The notes: a model not told the origin generated them from the sequence alone. DNA of 42,162 nt from Neobacillus fumarioli NBRC 102428 (GCF_001591485.1 NZ_BCUZ01000015.1:1-42162), one strand, 5' to 3'. Positions 18,179 through 27,589 are shown, numbered from the stretch's first letter. Numbers and translations are program-made.

Positions 18179-19609
18179 TCACTGTCTTTCCAATAAAACA
18201 GCGCCTGCGATGCCAGGATGTGTCATTTCATACGGGTCTAGGATCAAATTAAGTTCCTCTTCTGTTAAGACATCATATTTCAAACAAAGTTCCCGAATTG
18301 GAGCGCCAGTTAAGATTGCCTCTCTGGCAATGCGTGCTGCTGCTTCATATCCAATATGCGGGTTAACCGCTGTGATGACGCCTACACTCTTTTCTACGTA
18401 CTCTTTTAATCTTTCTTCATTCGCCTTGATTCCTTTTAAGCAATTGTCCGTAAACGTACGGAAGGCATTATTCATAATGCTGATGGATTGCAGCAGATTA
18501 AATACAAGAACAGGTTCCATCACATTCAGCTCCAGCTGTCCTGCTTCGGATGCAAGGCAGATTGTATGGTCATTGCCGATGACTTGAAATGCTACTTGAT
18601 TGATTACTTCAGCCATAACCGGATTTACTTTCCCTGGCATGATGGATGAGCCTGGCTGGCGGGCCGGCAGCGTGATTTCACCTAAACCTGCTCTCGGACC
18701 GGAGGCCATTAAACGCAAGTCATTGGCAATTTTCGACATATTCATCATGCAAACCTTTAATGCAGCGGATACTTCTGTATAAGCATCGGTATTTTGTGTC
18801 GCATCTACAAGATGTTCTGCACCGGTCAATGGCAGGTTGCTAATTTGTGCCAAATAGTTTACAACTAATTCAATATAACGAGGGTCTGCATTTAAACCAG
18901 TACCAACTGCTGTTGCTCCCATGTTCAATTCGTATAAATGCTGGCGCGACTGTTGAATCCGTTTAATATCACGTTCCAATACACGGCTATAGGCTTCAAA
19001 CTCTTGTCCAAGCCGAATCGGTACAGCATCCTGAAGGTGGGTACGCCCCATTTTAATCACATGATGAAATTCTTGGGCTTTTTGTTGGAAAACAGCATGC
19101 ATATCTTCCATAGTTGCCAGTAATTTTTCCAATTGTTTAAGCACGGCAATATGAATCGCGGTCGGGAAGGAATCATTGGTCGATTGCGACATATTGACAT
19201 GACTATTAGGGCTGCAATGGGCATAATCCCCTTTTTCTTTCCCCATCAATTCTAATGCGCGGTTGGCAATGACTTCATTGATATTCATATTAATCGAAGT
19301 CCCTGCCCCACCTTGAATCGGGTCAACGATAATTTGATCGTGCAATTTGCCTTCGATTAATTCATCTGCAGCTTTCACAATGGCTTCCCCAATACCGGAA
19401 TATAGTCGTTTAACATCCATATTCGCAAGTGCGGCTGCTTTTTTCACAATCGCCATTGCTGTAATCAATTCTTCATGAATCCGGTATCCTGTAATAGGGA
19501 AATTTTCAACTGCTCGGAGTGTTTGGACCCCATAATAGGCGTTAGCAGGAACTTCTTTCTCTCCTAAAAAATCTTTTTCTATTCGCATTTGATTCATTGT
19601 AACTGACAT
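18179..19609 (-). CDS. ansB: Aspartate ammonia-lyase (aspartase)
   Basis: The 476-residue enzyme belongs to the fumarase/aspartase superfamily. The signature GSSIMPGKVNP is present, as are QGGAGTSINMNINEVIANRA, SQSTNDSFPTA and GRTHLQDAVPIRLGQEF. It converts aspartate to fumarate and ammonium as a cytosolic tetramer (family knowledge). It is the second gene of the ansAB operon, 48 bp after ansA. AAGGAG lies 12 nt before the ATG at 19609, slightly long, so initiation at the ATG four codons later is possible. In B. subtilis this arrangement, with divergent ansR, allows use of asparagine as nitrogen and carbon source. Confidence 0.93.
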   Translation of the reverse strand: MSVTMNQMRIEKDFLGEKEVPANAYYGVQTLRAVENFPITGYRIHEELITAMAIVKKAAALANMDVKRLYSGIGEAIVKAADELIEGKLHDQIIVDPIQGGAGTSINMNINEVIANRALELMGKEKGDYAHCSPNSHVNMSQSTNDSFPTAIHIAVLKQLEKLLATMEDMHAVFQQKAQEFHHVIKMGRTHLQDAVPIRLGQEFEAYSRVLERDIKRIQQSRQHLYELNMGATAVGTGLNADPRYIELVVNYLAQISNLPLTGAEHLVDATQNTDAYTEVSAALKVCMMNMSKIANDLRLMASGPRAGLGEITLPARQPGSSIMPGKVNPVMAEVINQVAFQVIGNDHTICLASEAGQLELNVMEPVLVFNLLQSISIMNNAFRTFTDNCLKGIKANEERLKEYVEKSVGVITAVNPHIGYEAAARIAREAILTGAPIRELCLKYDVLTEEELNLILDPYEMTHPGIAGAVLLERQ

Positions 19610-19657
19610 ACTATACTCGCTCTCCTTAAATTTAACGGTTCTTACAAAACCGTCCCA

Positions 19658-20659
19658 TTACTCATCTTCTGTTTTAATGGTTAAATCTCCAGCCAACGGG
19701 GTTTCAATGATTTCCTTGACCCGCTCCAAAGAATCTGTTTGTCCAAGTGCCCACATTAATTTGGCAACGATGGCTTCGGTATTCATATCCCCGGATAAAA
19801 TCACTTTGTACTGAGCAACTTTGCGTCCTACTTCATATAGGAGCAAGTCTTCGCCTTCTTCGAGACATTGTGTCGTAATAACGACGGCAATCCCTTGTTC
19901 GGTAAGCTCCTGCAATTTAGGAAGCAAATTTCTTCCTTCAAAAGGTAGCCCGCCATTACCAAAACTTTCAATAATAATTCCTTTGTATAAATTTTTCAGA
20001 CAATCAAAAATCTCTGGCTTTGTGCCAGGGTATAATTTCATTAGAAAAACATCTGTACACAAATTCGTATTTAAGGACATAGGTCCACTCGATGGTTCAG
20101 GCTTCCAATGATATTTGACCTCATTTTTATTGATATAGGCCACATATGGGTGGTTAATACTCTCAAAAGCGTCATAGCTTTTGGTTCGCATTTTAACCGC
20201 CCGCGTTCCGAGAATAACCCGGCCGTCAAATACAATATACACGCCGCCAATATCCTCGCTGGCAAATCTTAGTGCATCCGCAACATTTTTCTTGGCATCG
20301 GTTTTTTTAAAACTGATCGGAACTTGTGATCCGGTTAGAACAACAGGCTTTTTCAGGCCCTGTAGCATATAAGAAAGCGCTGACGATGTATAGGCTAATG
20401 TATCCGTTCCATGCGTAATCACAAATCCATCATATTCATCATAATGTTTATAAATGGCATTCGCAATCATTACCCAATGCTCCGGCTGCAAATTCGTACT
20501 ATCGATATTCATTAAAATTTTACCATCTATTTTTACATTGCTAGGCGATTCTGGTAAGAAATGGAGTAATTCTTCCGCAGTTAAGCCAGGGGCTAGTCCC
20601 TCATTTCCCTCAACGGAAGCAATCGTCCCGCCGGTAGCAAGTAATAAAATTTTCTTCAT
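19658..20659 (-). CDS. ansA: L-asparaginase (type I)
   Basis: The 333-residue asparaginase has both active-site regions: [10 protein letters not shown] at the N-terminus with the nucleophile Thr, and [11 protein letters not shown] with the second Thr-Asp pair near residue 85. There is no signal peptide, so it is cytosolic. It hydrolyses asparagine to aspartate and ammonium, feeding AnsB encoded next. The ATG at 20659 follows GGAGATGG; in-frame upstream ATGs would add residues before the conserved [11 protein letters not shown] start. A promoter is visible at 20720-20747, and the gene is divergent from its likely repressor ansR. Confidence 0.93.
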   Translation of the reverse strand: MKKILLLATGGTIASVEGNEGLAPGLTAEELLHFLPESPSNVKIDGKILMNIDSTNLQPEHWVMIANAIYKHYDEYDGFVITHGTDTLAYTSSALSYMLQGLKKPVVLTGSQVPISFKKTDAKKNVADALRFASEDIGGVYIVFDGRVILGTRAVKMRTKSYDAFESINHPYVAYINKNEVKYHWKPEPSSGPMSLNTNLCTDVFLMKLYPGTKPEIFDCLKNLYKGIIIESFGNGGLPFEGRNLLPKLQELTEQGIAVVITTQCLEEGEDLLLYEVGRKVAQYKVILSGDMNTEAIVAKLMWALGQTDSLERVKEIIETPLAGDLTIKTEDE

Positions 20660-20701
20660 AAACACCATCTCCATAGCCAGGATCATCTCATTTTCGCGAA
20701 A

Positions 20702-20774
20702 CGCGTATTTTCAACTGTAATTATAGAACTAAATAATAAAAAATCAAGATTTCGTATTCAATTCGCGTACTTTT
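20702..20774. promoter_or_regulatory. Candidate AnsR operators in the ansA-ansR intergenic region
   Basis: CGCGTATTTTC at 20702 and CGCGTACTTTT at 20764 are direct repeats 62 bp apart. TTCGTATTC at 20751 is a related partial copy. They flank the ansA promoter and lie upstream of the ansR start. Assignment to AnsR is inferred from position; I see no independent proof. Confidence 0.4.
20720..20747 (-). promoter_or_regulatory. Predicted sigma-A promoter of ansAB
   Basis: On the minus strand, TTGATT (20742-20747) and TATAAT (20720-20725) are separated by 16 bp. The -10 hexamer is perfect. The direct repeat CGCGTAYTTTT at 20702 lies just downstream of it. Confidence 0.75.
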
Positions 20775-20801
20775 TTTCTAGTCTAGTCTATTTTCCTGTG
20801 C

Positions 20802-20807
20802 TATAAT
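20802..20807 (+). promoter_or_regulatory. Extended -10 promoter element of ansR
   Basis: TGCTATAAT gives a perfect -10 hexamer with the TGn extension. No good -35 is present, which is common for extended -10 promoters. It lies 33 bp before the ansR ATG. Confidence 0.65.
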
Positions 20808-20839
20808 GGGGGCAAAATTTCAAATTGGAGTATGAACAT

Positions 20840-21187
20840 ATGCTGGAACGATTATACGAGTTAAGAAAAAAGCGAAAATGGTCTTTACAAGAAACCGCTG
20901 ATCAGCTCGGGATTGCGAAAAGCACGTATGCCGGGTATGAATCTGGATACCGTGAACCCTCCCTTCAATCATTATCACAAATTGCCGATTTATTTGAAAC
21001 AACGGTTGATTATTTATTAGGAAGAACGGATGCGGAACATGATGTTATCGAAATTACAGCTCTAATAAAAAATGATTCCAATAGGCTTTCGCTGGATGGG
21101 GAGCCATTGTCACAGGATGAATTAATCGATATAACCGCCTTTATACGAGCGAAACGAATGTTGAAAGCGGACGAAATCGGCGAATGA
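20840..21187 (+). CDS. ansR: HTH-type transcriptional repressor of the ans operon
   Basis: The 115-residue protein has an N-terminal Xre/Cro-type helix-turn-helix (residues about 5-60: LQETADQLGIAKSTYAGYESG followed by PSLQSLSQIADLF and VDYLLGRTD) and a short C-terminal helical region. Length and divergent position beside ansAB match B. subtilis AnsR, which represses ansAB unless asparagine is present. The ATG at 20840 follows GGAG by 9 nt; a TTG 15 bp upstream would overlap the ribosome binding site. Confidence 0.88.
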   Translation: MLERLYELRKKRKWSLQETADQLGIAKSTYAGYESGYREPSLQSLSQIADLFETTVDYLLGRTDAEHDVIEITALIKNDSNRLSLDGEPLSQDELIDITAFIRAKRMLKADEIGE

Positions 21188-21275
21188 TCAGATCACGAAA
21201 GAACCAAATGATATTTTCCCTTCACTTTTCAAATAATAATCCTGAAATCAATTGTTTGAAAAGGAGGCCTATCAT

Positions 21276-21440
21276 TTGAACAAAGATCATTTTCGGGAGC
21301 CAACAAAAAATAAAGAGAATCAACAAATATTGAAGATCATCTCTACCGGATACGGGCTGGAATCTGTTACCACCGATAACTCGGAGAACAGGCAGTCCGG
21401 CCAAGAAAGCAGCGAAAAGCCATCTTGCGGTGGATTATAA
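21276..21440 (+). CDS. Small hydrophilic protein of unknown function
   Basis: A 54-residue frame starts with TTG at 21276, 7 nt after the excellent AAGGAGG. The product is polar and charged, rich in Asn, Gln, Glu and Ser, with a short hydrophobic core (ILKIISTGYGLESV) and a tail with one cysteine (PSCGGL). No membrane segment is predicted. I recognise no family. Its stop codon is the first base of a dispersed repeat, so its 3' end may have been reshaped by that element. The ribosome binding site is the main support for the gene. Confidence 0.5.
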   Translation: MNKDHFREPTKNKENQQILKIISTGYGLESVTTDNSENRQSGQESSEKPSCGGL

Positions 21441-21570
21441 GAAAAGCGAAAGCGTTTTGGTCATCCCCGACGGGCAAATGTTTCTTCTGCACTAAAAGTC
21501 TGCCTTTCGACTTTTAGTGCATCTGGATTTTAACCCCGATGGGCTAGGGAGCTTGCGCTAGACAATTTTC
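21440..21570. repeat. Dispersed intergenic repeat, copy 2, with a nested perfect hairpin
   Basis: The stretch opens with AGAAAAGCGAAAGCG and TTGGTC and closes with GCTTGCGCTAGACAATTTTC. AGCG(C/A)AAGC at the left and GCTTGCGCT at the right are near inverted repeats, so the ends can pair. Inside lies a perfect 12-bp hairpin (GCACTAAAAGTC at 21489-21500 against GACTTTTAGTGC at 21509-21520) that is absent from the other copies. Confidence 0.75.
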
Positions 21571-21626
21571 AAATTCAAAATTTATACTTTACTTTTCTAT
21601 TTATAAACTATTTTTACCCTAACAAG

Positions 21627-21854
21627 TTATTTCTCCAAAAGTTTTCCAATCGGTTTGTATATCCAATCAGTCAATTGGGTGGGGCCTGGTATTTCCGGGT
21701 TTATCATCAGCAAAATGGATAAAAGCCATCCGAGTATTGAAAAGAAGAGAAATGCTGCTTTCTCCTTTTTTTGATTCTTTTTTAGTTTTGGCCAATGATA
21801 TAGGAACATCGCAATTATGATGGAAATACTTGCGAATACTAAGCCCCAATTCAT
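21627..21854 (-). CDS. Germinant receptor D-subunit-like small membrane protein
   Basis: The 75-residue protein has two hydrophobic segments (about residues 3-19 and 36-52) joined by a basic loop, KLKKNQKKEK. Size, topology and position after the A, B and C genes match the small D subunits reported in some Bacillus ger operons, where they modulate germination. The ATG follows GGAGGAGGGAGATC, an excellent site, and the frame is intact. It lies 19 bp after the gerC stop. It is the only undamaged gene of the operon. The D-subunit assignment rests on context rather than on a sequence motif. Confidence 0.7.
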   Translation of the reverse strand: MNWGLVFASISIIIAMFLYHWPKLKKNQKKEKAAFLFFSILGWLLSILLMINPEIPGPTQLTDWIYKPIGKLLEK

Positions 21855-21873
21855 GATCTCCCTCCTCCTATTC

Positions 21874-23033
21874 CTAAGAAGTCAAACTGCGGATTTTCGT
21901 TTTTATATCATAAGTTACTTCTGCTTTCGGGAAAATTTCGTTCCAATCGTCCTTCTCTCGATTCCAAATTTCAGGGTATTTACGATGAAAGGCTTCAGCA
22001 AATCCAAAAACATCTGCTTTCATCTCCTTTTGAACACGATTTCTTGAACGCTCGATTCTTTTCTCTATCTCCTCTTGTAAATAATGTCCCAGTTTTTTTA
22101 CGATCGCTGGGTTGGATACATCTAAATTCGTTGTATTTTGAACAATGTCACTAGAGGATTCAGCATGAAGGACGATTTCCCACTTCCCATTCTTTATTTC
22201 CGGTGTTAACTCCGATTTTGCGTTGTATAAATTCAACGAAATATAACCGTATGTGTTTGGCAGCTTGATCGTGAAGACAGCTAACCGAATTTCATTTCGC
22301 AGCCATAGAAGGCCTCTTGTCAACGAATCATAAATTTTCCCAACCATTTTATCCTGCTTGAAAATGGTTGTTCCGGTAATATAGACAATGGTTTGCTTGG
22401 GATTCTTGCTACTTTCGGCTGGCAGTATTTTAATCCAAGGCAATGCATAATCCTTGGAGTCACCAATCAGCATTTCCGATAATTCTTTAGTCATGACACT
22501 CAGCCCTATTTTGTGCTCTCCCAATTCTCTTAACACCTCTCGATAAATCGCGTTCAAGTGGAGAAATCAGTTTCAAAATGTCTTTGGCTTGTTGTTTACT
22601 GACAAAAATTTGGCCACGTTCACGGAGCTGCGGATGTCGCATAATAAAATCAACTTGTTTAGAAACTCCCTTCTTGGCAAGATCCTCATTAAATATAAAA
22701 ACCTCTGTATGTCCCCAAAAGATTTTACGCGGCAAAATTTCCTGAAGCTTGGACATTGCGTCGGCACTCGTAACTCCCTCGGCTGATCTAACCAGTGTCT
22801 GCTCTCCCCCTCCTATTTCACCAGAAACATCCATCCCCTGCTGGCTTCCTCCGCCTTTGGGGATAAATACAAGAACAGACAGTTCAATTTTATGATCTGA
22901 CTTTATATCAAAACCTGCAGCCATAATCAAAGCCAAATCATTTAATTCTTGCCTGTCCCAGCATCCGGAAAGGAGCATAATAAAATATAAGTAAGCAAAG
23001 TTCGCTGCTTTTAATGATTGACAGGGGCTTCAT
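21874..23033 (-). pseudogene. GerC-type germination lipoprotein, two frameshifts
   Basis: A reconstructed gene starts with ATG at 23033, which overlaps gerB by 23 bp and follows AAAGGAAATAAACAG. The signal peptide (MKPLSIIKSSELCLLIF) is then out of frame with the lipobox MLLSGCWDRQEL, because of a surplus base in a T4 run near 22983-22986. A second frameshift near 22535-22542 separates ISPLERDLS from EVLRELGEHKIGLSV. After both repairs the protein has the usual GerC/GerAC length of about 380 residues. GerC lipoproteins anchor the receptor on the outer face of the spore inner membrane. It is not functional as read. Confidence 0.85.
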
Positions 23034-24139
23034 TCTGTTTATTTCCTTTCCCCTGCTGAATTTTGTTTCGAATGGTTGCTATAAGCAGCAGGATCACAGG
23101 AATCGGTACTTGGAAGGATAAAATATAGACTGCACCAGTTGTCGCAAGATAGTGGGACAATTCCTGCAAATCCCCGGCTGACCAAAGACCTTGTAAAAGG
23201 ATTAAAAAACCAATCGGCAAAACAATCGGACGATAATCAGAAAGCTTTAGCCATTGAGCAATGCCAAGAGAAAGTATGAAATAAAATACGGATATTTTAA
23301 TAAAAGTTCCAGCGATCCAAATGGCCATTACAATGGATTCTAAATGTTCCAGGAAATCAGCAATACTAATATAGCGAGCCGCAACCATCACAGGATAGGT
23401 CAAGGAAGCAGTCAATTTGCCAAACAAAAAAAGATTCATGATATTGGTAAGGACCATTAAAATCATGACACTACATACGGATATCATCCCCCATTTCATC
23501 CCTTTTTTCTTATCTTTTACAAAGGGGAGGAAAGACGAAATAAGGATGAATTCGCTAAACCAGCTTTGGGGTACAATGGACCCCATTAAGGAGGGTTTAA
23601 CACTTTTTTCCATAATTAGAAACATGTTTTTAACCTCTAAATCTTTAATCAGCAAGATAAAAATAATAATATAGAGAAGCATTACAACGGGCACAATGAT
23701 TTCTGAAACACGGCCTATAACTTCGGGTCCCCCCAGAACGGCAAAGGAACAGACAAGAACCATCGACTCAATGATAGCGGTCATGGGTGTATTAAACAGA
23801 GAAGTTGCAGAAACAAACTCACCATATTCCCGAACAATAATCCCTGTTATATGTAAATAAAAGAATAGAAAAGCAGCACTAATCAATTTCCCCAAAAATT
23901 TTCCCAGAATATATTCACTATATTCAATGATCGATTCCTCCGGAAAAAATTTTGTTTAATTGATAAGCGATAAAGACGACCAAAAAACCAATTACTGAAG
24001 CCCAAATTGGTGAGATCCATGAGTCCTGCTCTGCTTGTTTTGCGGTGATGGATGGCACTAACAAAAGCACTGTTGCAGCTATGGCAGGGTTCATTAGTAA
24101 TGCCATTTGAATCGGTGAGATTTTCGCTTGTTTCATCAT
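23011..24139 (-). pseudogene. GerB-type germination permease, one frameshift
   Basis: The first part (ATG at 24139, after GGAG) encodes the GerB N-terminus MMKQAKISPIQMALLMNP and stops early at 23924. A surplus base in the A6 run at 23944-23949 (T6 in the coding strand) shifts the frame; with five, the reading continues LNKIFPEESIIEYSEYILG and then GKLISAAFLFFYLHITGI to 23011. The restored protein of about 375 residues has ten hydrophobic segments and belongs to the APC-like spore germination permeases that form the B subunit of germinant receptors. Confidence 0.87.
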
Positions 24140-24153
24140 AATTGAAACAACTC

Positions 24154-25750
24154 CTATTCATTTCCTTTCCCAGGAGAAGGCTTTTGACCGTTTGACTGGC
24201 GAAATTTGTTATAATCCCCTGTCCAATGGCGACGCTTCTTGAGTGACCACCACGGTGCCCTAATGATCGTATCTTTCAATTCAGAATTTCTTATCGGTGC
24301 TAGCGGCTGCAGGTAGGGAACGCCAAAAGAACGCAATGTGCACATATGGATAATAATGGTGAGAAGTGCCAACATAATCCCTACCAGTCCCAATGGTTCT
24401 GCTAGAAACATAATGGGGAATCGGAGGATTCTTAGGGTAATCGCTGCATTGTACCGCGGTATTAAAAAAAAAATCTATCCCAGTAATCGCGACGACCATG
24501 ACCATCGGTGCTGAAACGATTCCAGCTAATACAGCAGCCTGCCCAATTACGAGTGCTCCAACGATACTAACAGCCGAACCGATATTTTTCGGCAATCGGA
24601 TCCCTGCTTCTCTAAGTGCCTCAAACGTACTCTCCATAATAAGGGCTTCCACTAGTGCAGGGAAAGGAATCTGTTCTCGTGTTCTTGCAACGCTGATTAA
24701 TAGGTTCGTTGGAATCATTTCTTGATGATAGGTTAGAATGGCAACATACCCGGAAGGAAGCAGCAAAGCTACTAATAAAAAGGCATATCGGAGCCAACGA
24801 ATCAACGTTCCGATAAGATATCCTTCATAATAATCCTCCGGGGACTGTAACAGGGAATAAAAAGTTGTCGGAGCAATTAAGACAAATGGCGTACCATCTG
24901 TTAAAATGACCACATTTCCTTCAAGTAAGCTTGCTGCGGCGGTATCTGGCCGTTCTGTATTTAACATTAGCGGAAATGGCGAAAACGGGTGATCCCTAAT
25001 AAACTCTTCAATGTACCCACTTTCTAAAATACCGTCTATTTCAATTCTGCTTAATCGATTTTGTACCTCCTGAACAAGCATTAGATCTGCTAAGCCCTCG
25101 ATATACATGATGACGACTTCTGTTTGGCTGTAACGTCCTATTTGAATGGATTTCATTTTCAAAGAAGGGCTTTTAATTTTCCTCCGCAAAAGGACAATGT
25201 TTGTCTTTAATGTTTCAATAAAACCATCTCTTGGGCCGCGAACAACCGCTTCAGCAGTCGGTTCTTGAATCGAACGTTTTTCCCATTTGGGTAAATCTGC
25301 GGAAAATCCTTGTTCCTGTTGATCAATCAGAACAACAGGATGTCCTTCCTGAATTTCATTTATCACATCATCAATCGTTTTTACTTCTTTTACATTGGAA
25401 ACAGTAAGGGTTTTCTTAAGGATCGTTCCAACATGCACATCGTTTTCTGTTTCTAGCTTCATTAAAGGATTCAGCATATTACGGTCAATTTCTTCGATAT
25501 TTGACATGCCGTCAATATAAATGAGAACAGCTTTTGTATGACTTCCAATTAAAAAATGACGAAACTTCACATCTGAACAATCTGCGTAGACAGATTCCAA
25601 AGCTTTTACGTTTTCAGCCAAATGGCTAGAAAGTTCTTTATTTGTAAATGACAGTTCTTCGTTTGTATTATCATCTGCTATTTTGATATTCATCATTTGT
25701 GAAAAAAGCTTAACGAACCTACTACGCAAATTCACGTCCTCTTCCACCAT
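24154..25750 (-). pseudogene. GerA-type germinant receptor A subunit, C-terminal frameshift
   Basis: The intact part (25750 to about 24475) contains the soluble N-terminal domain, with GSHTKAVLIYIDGM and PRDGFIETLKTNI, and most of the membrane domain (PTTFYSLLQSPEDYYEG, PFPALVEALIMESTFEALREAG, GIVSAPMVMVVAITGI). A run of ten A at 24464-24473 (T10 in coding sense) shifts the frame. Nine would restore IPRYNAAITLRILRFPIMF, AEPLGLVGIMLALL and the tail to 24154, giving about 530 residues, normal for the family. The shifted frame loses about 110 residues, including the last membrane segments. The A subunit carries the ligand-binding part of the receptor. Confidence 0.88.
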
Positions 25751-25929
25751 ATTTTCCTAACAATTGTATTATTTGGGTTATTGAATTTTATGTAAAGATA
25801 AATAGGAACATTTTTAGAGGAGGCATAGTCTTTTGGATATTCAGAAGTCAGTAAGCACAGTAAATAAGCATATTTGAATATATATAATGCATATATATTT
25901 ATTGTTTCCACATGAAAGGGGGATTGCGG

Positions 25930-26040
25930 ATGGATAAATGTATTTCTTGTGGAGAAGAATTATCGATCTTGGAGAAGAATCGATCGGAATGCTGGTCATG
26001 CAGGGATACCACAACGGAATCTTACGGAGAAGAGGAATAA
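25930..26040 (+). CDS. 36-residue CxxC...CxxC zinc-ribbon-like microprotein
   Basis: The ATG at 25930 follows GAAAGGGGG by 7 nt. The product, MDKCISCGEEL followed by SECWSCR and an acidic tail, has two CxxC pairs separated by 13 residues, enough for one zinc ribbon or knuckle. It is too short to be a standard enzyme. It is divergent from the ger operon and convergent with the TerB-like gene. The AT-rich upstream region contains alternating TA tracts (25879-25900) that could form a promoter. The function is unknown. Confidence 0.6.
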   Translation: MDKCISCGEELSILEKNRSECWSCRDTTTESYGEEE

Positions 26041-26060
26041 TTCGTGAATCACCATATAAG

Positions 26061-26103
26061 AAAAAGGCCCTTGTCCTTGTTAATTACCGGGACTGGGGCC
26101 TTT
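26061..26103 (-). terminator. Terminator of the TerB-like gene
   Basis: AAAGGCCC (26063-26070) pairs with GGGGCCTTT (26095-26103), with a further GTCC/GGAC block inside. On the minus strand T5 follows. The stop codon of the TerB-like gene lies in the loop. It can also end the convergent microprotein transcript. Confidence 0.75.
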
Positions 26104-26487
26104 ATTAGTTTCAACTTTAGTCATTGACAATTCTTTTATTTTCTCAATCCAATCTTTAAAATCGGCAAATTCATCAGCAGCAAATCCGAAGTGCTCCTTT
26201 ATTAACCGGACCGCTTCTGCTTCCCGATCATGATAAACTCCATCTGCATAAATTAATTGGAAGATTTCCGTTAAAACAATGTATTTAGAGCGTTCACTTT
26301 TGAAAGTTTTTAAGATCTCATCCATTGAGAGACCTTTCAATTTGTAATTCTCAAGCCCCATTTCTTTTTGATATTTGTCAAGTACTGAACTTTCAAAAAC
26401 TGATAATTTCCCATCAATATTCGCCATCAAAGTGGCAAGCTCAAGAAACGCAACCTTCTCCTCTGGTTGAAGTTCATTTAAGAACAA
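26080..26487 (-). CDS. TerB-like domain protein
   Basis: The product of about 135 residues is all-helical and acidic, with the TerB-like pattern of two DG-containing repeats: ELATLMANIDGKLSVFE and LTEIFQLIYADGVYHDRE. Such domains occur in tellurite-resistance TerB proteins and DjlA-type co-chaperones and may bind metal; the exact role is unknown. The preferred start is TTG at 26487, which gives MFLNELQPEEKVAFLEL and follows AGGAG by 13 nt. The ATG at 26514 lacks a ribosome binding site, and the AGGAG would lie inside the gene. Further in-frame codons to 26757 look unrelated. Confidence 0.72.
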   Translation of the reverse strand: MFLNELQPEEKVAFLELATLMANIDGKLSVFESSVLDKYQKEMGLENYKLKGLSMDEILKTFKSERSKYIVLTEIFQLIYADGVYHDREAEAVRLIKEHFGFAADEFADFKDWIEKIKELSMTKVETNKGPSPGN

Positions 26488-26514
26488 CTTCCATTCCCAA
26501 CTCCTTCTAAGCAT

Positions 26515-26779
26515 TATAATATATATACGGAAACTGTCCGAGAAAGTTTCATTCAACGTGAAACTTAGCGTGCCTTCGAACTGATTTGTTGTTGTCCGAA
26601 CTTGGCAAGACTTTCTAAGGGTTTGGCGACAGTCATTATGAACAAATTTTTTAAAAAGATTCTTGATGAAGGTAAAACGAAATGCCTTTTTTATGATATT
26701 CCTGCTGCCGGACCATTTACAAGAAGCTGGGCTTTCAAGAAATTTGCATGTGGACAATGTATCGCTGACGGTGCAGAAG
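26515..26779. other. Gene-poor junction region between the TerB-like gene and decayed yitT
   Basis: Both strands have open frames of about 75 codons here, but neither has a convincing ribosome binding site or a family I recognise. The expected DUF2179 domain of YitT is absent where it should be. The stretch looks like a deletion or insertion junction rather than a gene. A small hairpin, GTTTCA/TGAAAC, lies near 26546. Confidence 0.4.
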
Positions 26780-27410
26780 TCATACGTCTATTATTAAATC
26801 GATGGTTTTATAAGCAACAAAAAAGGTAGCTAATGAGCAGATTGCTTCCTTCATCCCAAAAATAAAAACAGCACTGCTAAAGATAAAAAAAATTAAATAG
26901 AAACACACATTGATCAATAGAAACATTAGATCGCTAACTAAATAAAATGGCAATCACTTCAGTTCCATCCAAACAGCCGCCAAAGCGAATAATAATTCCT
27001 ACCCCTAGACCTAAACACATCCCTCCAAAAATAATAACAAAGACGGGATTCCGGGTGATGACGGGTTAAGGATCGAGAAGATTCGTTACAATTGTTAAGA
27101 CTGAAATAGCAAAAAAACTCTGCACCAAAAAACGCTTCCCAAGGCACGTATAGCCAATAAAGAAAAAAGGTAAATTCAGTAATAATAACAATAGACCTAC
27201 TTCAAAGCCGGTAATATGGGACAGAATAATGCCAATTCCGATAATCCCGCCATCAATCAGATAGTTTTTAACGATAAATAATTCTAAGGCAATCGCGTCC
27301 AGGACGGTCCCCAAAAATATAAAACAACTCCGTTTATAAATTGATATGTAGTGTGATCTGACATAATCAATGTAATATTTATATCTTGTCCAATACATAA
27401 CAGCCCCCAT
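26780..27410 (-). pseudogene. YitT-family membrane protein, two nonsense codons, one frameshift, C-terminus lost
   Basis: The ATG at 27410 follows AGGTGG. The frame has YitT features (ALELFIVKNYLIDGGIIGIGIILSHITG, LLLLNLPFFFIGY) but stops at a TAA (27066-27068). Beyond that stop, in the same frame, the family match continues with IIFGGMCLGLGVGIIIRFGG and CLDGTEVIAIL to a TAG at 26934. It resumes as SNVSIDQCVFLFNFF until a surplus base in the A8 run at 26885-26892, then as SSAVFIFGMKEA and AYKTIDLIID to 26780. The C-terminal DUF2179 domain is missing. YitT proteins are membrane proteins of largely unknown function. Confidence 0.88.
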
Positions 27411-27560
27411 TACCCACCTTAGAATTACTAAAATATATTCGATCATGATCAAAAACATGCACCAACAGACCAAAAGGTTCTGATCGGCCGATCTTTCCTA
27501 TTGGAAGGTTGAACAGCTCTTATCTACTATTCTAATGCCCCAGTCACAAGCCTAAATAGG

Positions 27561-27589
27561 AAAAGGCGGACAGTGAAGAACTATCCGCC
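27561..27589 (-). terminator. Terminator of trpB
   Basis: On the minus strand GGCGGATAG and CTGTCCGCC pair around a short loop and are followed by TTTT. It lies 23 bp past the trpB stop. Confidence 0.8.

Noticed and set aside
25833-25877. 14-codon peptide frame with TTG start after AGAGGAGG
   Set aside because: The ribosome binding site is good, but the frame is very short and resembles nothing known; it may be a leader peptide or chance.
26602-26829. Plus-strand frame of 75 codons in the yitT junction
   Set aside because: It runs opposite to the decayed yitT 3' part, has no ribosome binding site and no recognisable domain.
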